From NCBI GenBank assembly GCA_964475835.1, contig CAYYYL010000001.1, positions 124,001-188,000 of the forward strand: DNA of 64,000 bases, in the 5' to 3' direction. Position 1 is the stretch's first letter; each line of letters begins with the position of its first letter. Positions 61,329 through 64,000 of this stretch are shown one piece after another. The stretch is from JABDCI01 sp964475835. GTDB lineage: Bacteria > Verrucomicrobiota > Verrucomicrobiia > JABWAM01. Under the pieces are notes generated by a model, which made no database searches, had not been told where the DNA came from, and saw nothing but the letters and a program-made list of their open reading frames with translations. The position numbers were made by a program, and so were the translations under genes.

Positions 61329-62669
61329 TCAAACTAGCCTGCGAAAGAAAGGCTCCGTCATGTGCTTTCCGACTTTTTTCACCAGGTCTCCATCCTCCAG
61401 CGCCTTTTTCAGTTCCCGGAAGGAAGCACCTGCCGCTTCCAGATAGCGGGTGATGATGTCGGATGTGTGGGCCAGAGTGAGGTAGTGGACTTTTGCGCCG
61501 AGAAAGCCACGTTTCAGATTTTGCTGAATATAGAAACTTTCCATCGCCTGAATCATGCGTGGGTCTGAATGCTTGAATTCGAGGATTTGCAGGGGAGGCC
61601 ATCCGGCGAGTTCCACGGGTACACCGGATTTACGGATGGCTTCACGAAGGCCGTCCTCCAGGAGTTTTCCCATTTTCCAGACATGATCGATGACGTCCGC
61701 CTGTTGAATTTTTTGAATCGTTGCCAGACCGGCCACAGGACCGATGGAGTCGGTCCAATAGGTGCTGCTGATGAATTCATTCCACGTAGCCGCCATGAAT
61801 TCCGTCAGTCCCACCACGGCTCCGAGGGGGTGCCCGTTGGAAATTGTTTTTGCGAACACGGCAAGGTCGGGGGTGACGTTGAAATATTTCTGGGCGCCTC
61901 CCAGATGCATGCGAAACCCCGTCACCACCTCATCGAAGATGAGCACGATTTTTTCCCGGGTACAGATCTCCCGGATCTCCTCGAGGAAACCCGAAACAGG
62001 TGGGTGATGACGTGTGGGCTCCATGATGACAGCTCCGATCTGTCCACGATGGGCGTTGATGGCGTCACGAAACGATTCAATGCGGTTGTATTCAAAGGGA
62101 ATGATGGAATCCGAAAGAGCAGAAGGGACGCCCCGTGCGGGAATGCCCGGGAGGAGATGGTCGTTCAACGCGGCTCCCGAACGAAGATTGGCGGCGAGAT
62201 ACCAGTCGTGCCATCCATGATAGCCGCAAAAAAGAACTTTGTCCCGGCCGCTATAACCGCGTGCGATGCGGATGGCGATGGCGTCGGCTTCACCGCCGCC
62301 GCGAGCAAACCGCACCTGCTCCGCGCAGGGAATAATTTGTGTCAACAGGGACGCCAGTTCGATTTCCTCGGGCGGATTCAGCATGCAGAAGGTGCCTCGT
62401 CGCACGGCATCTTCAACAGCGGTACTCACGTCCGGATCGGCATGCCCCAGAATGGTGGCACCCACGTTTCCCGTCATGTCCGTCCACTCGTTGCCATCGA
62501 CGTCCACAATCGAAACTCCATGGGCTTCACGGAAGTAAACCGGCCAGACCCCCGGGGCCTGAATCTCCGGGCGCTTCGAGAGTAAATGGGTTCCCAGGGG
62601 GATGAGTTTTTTGGCGCGGTCGTAGAGGGTGTAACTTTTAACCGTCGATGGGAAGGATTCCGTGGACAT
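61329..62669 (-). CDS. Class III (glutamate-1-semialdehyde-like) aminotransferase
   Basis: A 446-residue PLP enzyme of the HemL-like subgroup. ARGGGEADAIAIRIARGYSG and GYHGWHDWYLAA form the cofactor phosphate cup, LIFDEVVTGFRM carries the Asp that contacts the pyridine N, and FAKTISNGHPLGAVVG the PLP lysine. True HemL (tetrapyrrole synthesis) has a slightly different active-site context; this protein resembles the aminotransferases of surface-sugar clusters instead. It is divergent from an SDR and a SpsF-like cytidylyltransferase gene, which supports a role in making an amino sugar such as a nonulosonic acid. Confidence 0.82.
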   Translation of the reverse strand: MSTESFPSTVKSYTLYDRAKKLIPLGTHLLSKRPEIQAPGVWPVYFREAHGVSIVDVDGNEWTDMTGNVGATILGHADPDVSTAVEDAVRRGTFCMLNPPEEIELASLLTQIIPCAEQVRFARGGGEADAIAIRIARGYSGRDKVLFCGYHGWHDWYLAANLRSGAALNDHLLPGIPARGVPSALSDSIIPFEYNRIESFRDAINAHRGQIGAVIMEPTRHHPPVSGFLEEIREICTREKIVLIFDEVVTGFRMHLGGAQKYFNVTPDLAVFAKTISNGHPLGAVVGLTEFMAATWNEFISSTYWTDSIGPVAGLATIQKIQQADVIDHVWKMGKLLEDGLREAIRKSGVPVELAGWPPLQILEFKHSDPRMIQAMESFYIQQNLKRGFLGAKVHYLTLAHTSDIITRYLEAAGASFRELKKALEDGDLVKKVGKHMTEPFFRRLV

Positions 62670-62755
62670 GAGATCAATGTTCAGTGTCGCGCTTGGCGTT
62701 TTGCTTTCAAGGAAAAATCTTTTCTTTGGGGGCCCGGGAGGTAATCCTTGGTGAA

Positions 62756-63562
62756 ATGGCTGAAACCCTGGAGTTTGATGGAAAGGTCGCCCTGGTTTCA
62801 GGAGGACTGGGCCTCCTTGGATGCCGTGTGGCCCGCCGTCTTGCGGAGGAGGGGGCCACGGTGATCCTGGTTGATCTCGCGTCTCCTGTTCTCTTCCGGA
62901 AGCAGTTTCAAAAGACTTTCGTCACAGTGCACCGGCGCATTCACTATGTCTGTTGTGACATCACGTCGGAACAAAAACTCAACGGGATGATTTCCCGGAT
63001 GGCCGGAAAGTTTCCCCGCATCGACATTCTCATTAACAACGCAGCCCTGAATCCGACGGTGGAAAAAAAACAGCATGGAGACAGTTTCTTCGAACCCCGG
63101 CTCTGGCGCCGTGCCGTGGATGTAAATCTTACAGGACAGATGCTTCTCACCTTCGCGTGTCTGCCTCATATGGACCCCCCGTCGCGTGGCGTATCCAAAA
63201 TCATCAACGTGGCGTCCATGATGTCCGTGAGACCTCCGCGAAATGAAACGTATCAGCGCTGGAAACCGGGTTATGTGAAGCCCCTTTACTATCCCGTGAC
63301 CAAAGCCGCATTGGTGATGTGCACCACGTATCTTGCCTCGCACCTGGCGGGACGACGGATCACGGTGAATGCGATTTCGCCCGGGGGCATCGAAAACGCC
63401 CAGCCCGCAGCCTTTCGGAAATCGTACAACAGGACCGTGCCTCTGCGACGGATGGCACGTCTCGATGAGATTGTGGATGCCACTCTTTTTCTTTCCAGCA
63501 CCCGCAGCGACTATATCAACGGTCACAACCTTGTTGTGGATGGCGGCTGGAGCATCGCCTGA
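62756..63562 (+). CDS. Short-chain dehydrogenase/reductase
   Basis: A 268-residue classical SDR. VALVSGGLGLLGCRVARRLA is the nucleotide loop (with Gly-x3-Gly-x-Gly spacing), INNAALNPTV the NNAG-like motif, and PLYYPVTKAALVMCTTYLAS holds Tyr-x3-Lys. NAISPGGIENAQP and TLFLSSTRSDYINGHNLVVD complete the family. The frame is open upstream to a GTG at 62684, but the ATG at 62756 fits the family start better; GGGAGG lies rather far upstream. The next gene starts two bases after its stop. Substrate probably an NDP- or CMP-sugar intermediate. Confidence 0.85.
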   Translation: MAETLEFDGKVALVSGGLGLLGCRVARRLAEEGATVILVDLASPVLFRKQFQKTFVTVHRRIHYVCCDITSEQKLNGMISRMAGKFPRIDILINNAALNPTVEKKQHGDSFFEPRLWRRAVDVNLTGQMLLTFACLPHMDPPSRGVSKIINVASMMSVRPPRNETYQRWKPGYVKPLYYPVTKAALVMCTTYLASHLAGRRITVNAISPGGIENAQPAAFRKSYNRTVPLRRMARLDEIVDATLFLSSTRSDYINGHNLVVDGGWSIA

Positions 63563-63564
63563 AC

Positions 63565-64000
63565 ATGCGAGCGTCGTCGCAACTCCCGGTCATTGTCCAG
63601 GCTCGCATGGGATCGAGCCGCCTGCCTGGAAAGGTGTTGAAACCGGTTCTGGGTCGGCCGCTTCTGGAGCTCCTTGTTCAGCGTTTGCGACGGTCATATC
63701 AATGCGGGGAAATTTGCATCGCGACCACCACACACCCGCAGGACGATGTGATTGAGGCCTTTTGCCGTGAGCGATTGATCGATTGTTTTCGAGGAAGCGA
63801 GGACGATGTGCTGGACCGCTATCATCAGGTGATCGGAAAACTTGGCGTTCCACGATTCGTGAGAATCACCGCCGATTGCCCCCTGGCGGATCCCGCGGTG
63901 ATTGACCGGGTGATTGAGAAAACCCTTGAGGTTGATGCCGATGTGGGAACCAACATCGATCCCCCGACATATCCCGACGGATTGGATGTCTATGTGATCA
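63565..64000 (+). CDS. SpsF-like cytidylyltransferase domain protein (cut by window end)
   Basis: The first 145 codons of a protein of the SpsF/NeuA-like nucleotidyltransferase fold: VIVQARMGSSRLPGKVLKPV is the nucleotide-binding loop, LLELLVQRLRR and CIATTTHPQDDVIEAF follow, then FRGSEDDVLDRYHQVIGKLG and VRITADCPLADPAVIDRVIE, the metal and CTP region. SpsF-like proteins are thought to activate acidic sugars with CMP in spore-coat or surface polysaccharide synthesis. It starts two bases after the SDR stop, so they form one operon that continues beyond 64000. Confidence 0.88.
   Translation, partial: MRASSQLPVIVQARMGSSRLPGKVLKPVLGRPLLELLVQRLRRSYQCGEICIATTTHPQDDVIEAFCRERLIDCFRGSEDDVLDRYHQVIGKLGVPRFVRITADCPLADPAVIDRVIEKTLEVDADVGTNIDPPTYPDGLDVYVI

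Noticed and set aside
1..64000. tRNA genes, rRNA and CRISPR arrays
   Set aside because: No TTCGANTC-type T-loop in a cloverleaf context, no rRNA-like sequence and no regularly spaced direct repeats were seen; short tRNAs could still escape reading by eye.

Overview
The window looks like one contiguous piece of chromosome from a member of the Verrucomicrobiota or a close PVC relative. No single gene proves this; it is an inference from several features seen together. These are a very long secreted beta-helix protein of the WTN/SNGG repeat style, an exosortase/EpsI pair inside a sugar-nucleotide operon, tiny pseudopilin-like peptides, a DUF1844 protein, a class II ribonucleotide reductase, a PHP-glycosyltransferase fusion and weak or absent Shine-Dalgarno sites at many genes. 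No rRNA, tRNA, CRISPR array or prophage was seen. Both ends cut through genes.

Layout. 1-9.9 kb: the truncated repeat protein (minus strand), a CgeB-like glycosyltransferase, an alpha/beta hydrolase, a DUF2007 protein, a PHP-GT4 fusion with a DUF2334 deacetylase, and a decayed nucleotidyltransferase with its small partner. 9.9-16.4 kb: a CBS-domain protein, a cyclic-nucleotide-like protein, and glutamate synthase large subunit divergent from an Lrp-type regulator. 16.4-18.1 kb: two mini-genes for 34-37 residue pseudopilin-like peptides behind two copies of the same promoter/operator, then a GYF_2-scramblase-like protein. 18.3-36.3 kb: mostly housekeeping (NrdJ, PssA, a squalene/phytoene synthase, SpeA, a P-type ATPase, AroE, a prepilin peptidase, serine acetyltransferase with cysteine desulfurase, a lone receiver protein), with dispersed GC-rich inverted repeats between genes.

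36.3-46.6 kb is one dense minus-strand array of twelve genes, many joined by ATGA stop/start overlaps. It runs from YqjD/YqjE/YqjK-like envelope proteins through three epimerases, exosortase, EpsI, a polyprenyl-phosphate sugar transferase and UDP-glucuronate decarboxylase to a CtpA-type protease and TsaD. It would make and attach a surface glycan or process PEP-CTERM-type proteins. The repeat protein at the left end is the kind of protein such a system could handle, but its C-terminus lies outside the window.

46.9-57.7 kb holds RuvA, a GT2-TPR protein and what reads as an osmotic-stress island: an antiporter and an MscS channel on one strand. Divergent from them is a trehalose operon (membrane-anchored OtsA with a periplasmic sensor-like domain, OtsB, a MarR regulator, a GH15 hydrolase), with a large AT-rich palindrome in the shared control region. 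57.8-64 kb: an HldD-like heptose epimerase, a RAYT transposase flanked by a REP pair that runs into its reading frame, a CrtC/AttH lipocalin-like secreted protein, a SirB1-type transglutaminase-like protein, and the start of a surface-sugar cluster (class III aminotransferase, SDR, SpsF-like cytidylyltransferase).
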